This document shows positions 6,351-6,535 of a stretch of DNA of 6,535 nt, one piece after another. Each line of letters starts with the position of its first letter. Positions within the stretch are counted from its first letter, which is position 1. The DNA is from Roseiflexaceae bacterium (lineage in GTDB: Bacteria; Chloroflexota; Chloroflexia; Chloroflexales; Roseiflexaceae), in NCBI GenBank assembly GCA_947462525.1, contig CANHPK010000089.1, positions 1-6,535 of the forward strand, written 5' to 3'. Both the position numbers and the translations under genes were made by a program. Below the pieces are notes generated by a model, which ran no database searches, was not told the origin of the DNA, and worked only from the letters and a program-made list of their open reading frames with translations.

Positions 6351-6376
6351 CATCCATCACACATACGAGAATACCG

Positions 6377-6535
6377 ATGAGTCATCCTGCGTCTGCATCC
6401 CGTATTGCCAGCTTCGGTACGACGATTTTCACCGAGATGAGCGCCCTGGCAATCCAGCACAACGCCGTCAATCTCGGCCAGGGCTTCCCTGACTTTGCCG
6501 GCCCCGACTTTGTCAAAAACGCTGCCATCGAGGCA
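6377..6535 (+). CDS. Class I/II PLP-dependent aminotransferase, 5' part (continues beyond window)
   Basis: An ATG at 6377 opens a frame of 53 codons with no stop before the window edge. The segment SFGTTIFTEMSALA (residues 11-24) followed by NAVNLGQGFPDFAGPDFV (29-46) is the characteristic N-terminus of the fold-type I aminotransferase group that includes E. coli YbdL (methionine aminotransferase), kynurenine aminotransferases and some proteins annotated as DapC. The N-L-G-Q-G-F-P-D-F block lies near the substrate pocket in these enzymes. The PLP lysine and the rest of the protein lie outside the window, so substrate specificity cannot be assigned. No strong Shine-Dalgarno is seen; a GAGA at 6367-6370 is the nearest purine run. 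It is transcribed away from glmS from the shared 99-bp intergenic region. Confidence 0.85.
   Translation, partial: MSHPASASRIASFGTTIFTEMSALAIQHNAVNLGQGFPDFAGPDFVKNAAIEA

Noticed and set aside
6278..6376. glmS ribozyme/riboswitch upstream of glmS
   Set aside because: The whole divergent intergenic region is 99 bp and the likely glmS leader about 55 nt, too short for the roughly 150-nt-plus ribozyme, and no matching core is seen.

Overview
The window is GC-rich bacterial chromosome with ordinary housekeeping content beside a small envelope-related operon. Three things suggest a Chloroflexota-like (Chloroflexia) host: a Mer-like luciferase-family oxidoreductase next to a TIGR04076-type small protein, a membrane enzyme with an N-terminal beta-rich ectodomain of a style I associate with that phylum, and intergenic DNA built from heptamer and GCATGC-centred palindromic repeats. 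This is inference from recognised sequence style, not a database result, and the taxonomic call is only moderately supported.

Layout. Positions 1-4064 carry three tightly packed plus-strand genes: the 3' end of a TIGR04076-like small protein, an LLM-class (probably F420- or FMN-dependent) oxidoreductase starting 9 bp later, and a 925-residue membrane O-acyltransferase whose GTG start overlaps the oxidoreductase stop by 4 bp (GTGA). Positions 4065-4432 hold no gene. They form a mosaic of heptamer tandem repeats, two copies of a 78-bp direct repeat 170 bp apart, and two GCATGC-centred hairpins with compensatory base changes. Positions 4433-6277 encode glmS on the minus strand, convergent with the acyltransferase. 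A 99-bp divergent intergenic region with a near-symmetric TATAAT box follows. The window ends in the first 53 codons of a plus-strand class I/II PLP aminotransferase.

How the genes may fit together. GlmS makes glucosamine-6-phosphate, the entry to UDP-GlcNAc and so to peptidoglycan and other amino-sugar polymers. The acyltransferase probably transfers acyl (most likely acetyl) groups across the membrane onto a surface glycan, so both touch the envelope. They are transcribed towards each other across a repeat cluster, however, so no shared regulation is implied. The LLM oxidoreductase and TIGR04076-like protein have no clear biochemical link to the acyltransferase despite the operon-like packing.

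No complete new system (CRISPR, toxin-antitoxin, phage, transposase) is visible. The items most worth following up are the three-part architecture of the acyltransferase, the composite repeat cluster with covarying hairpins that appears to run into the acyltransferase 3' end, and the two-way -10 element between glmS and the aminotransferase.
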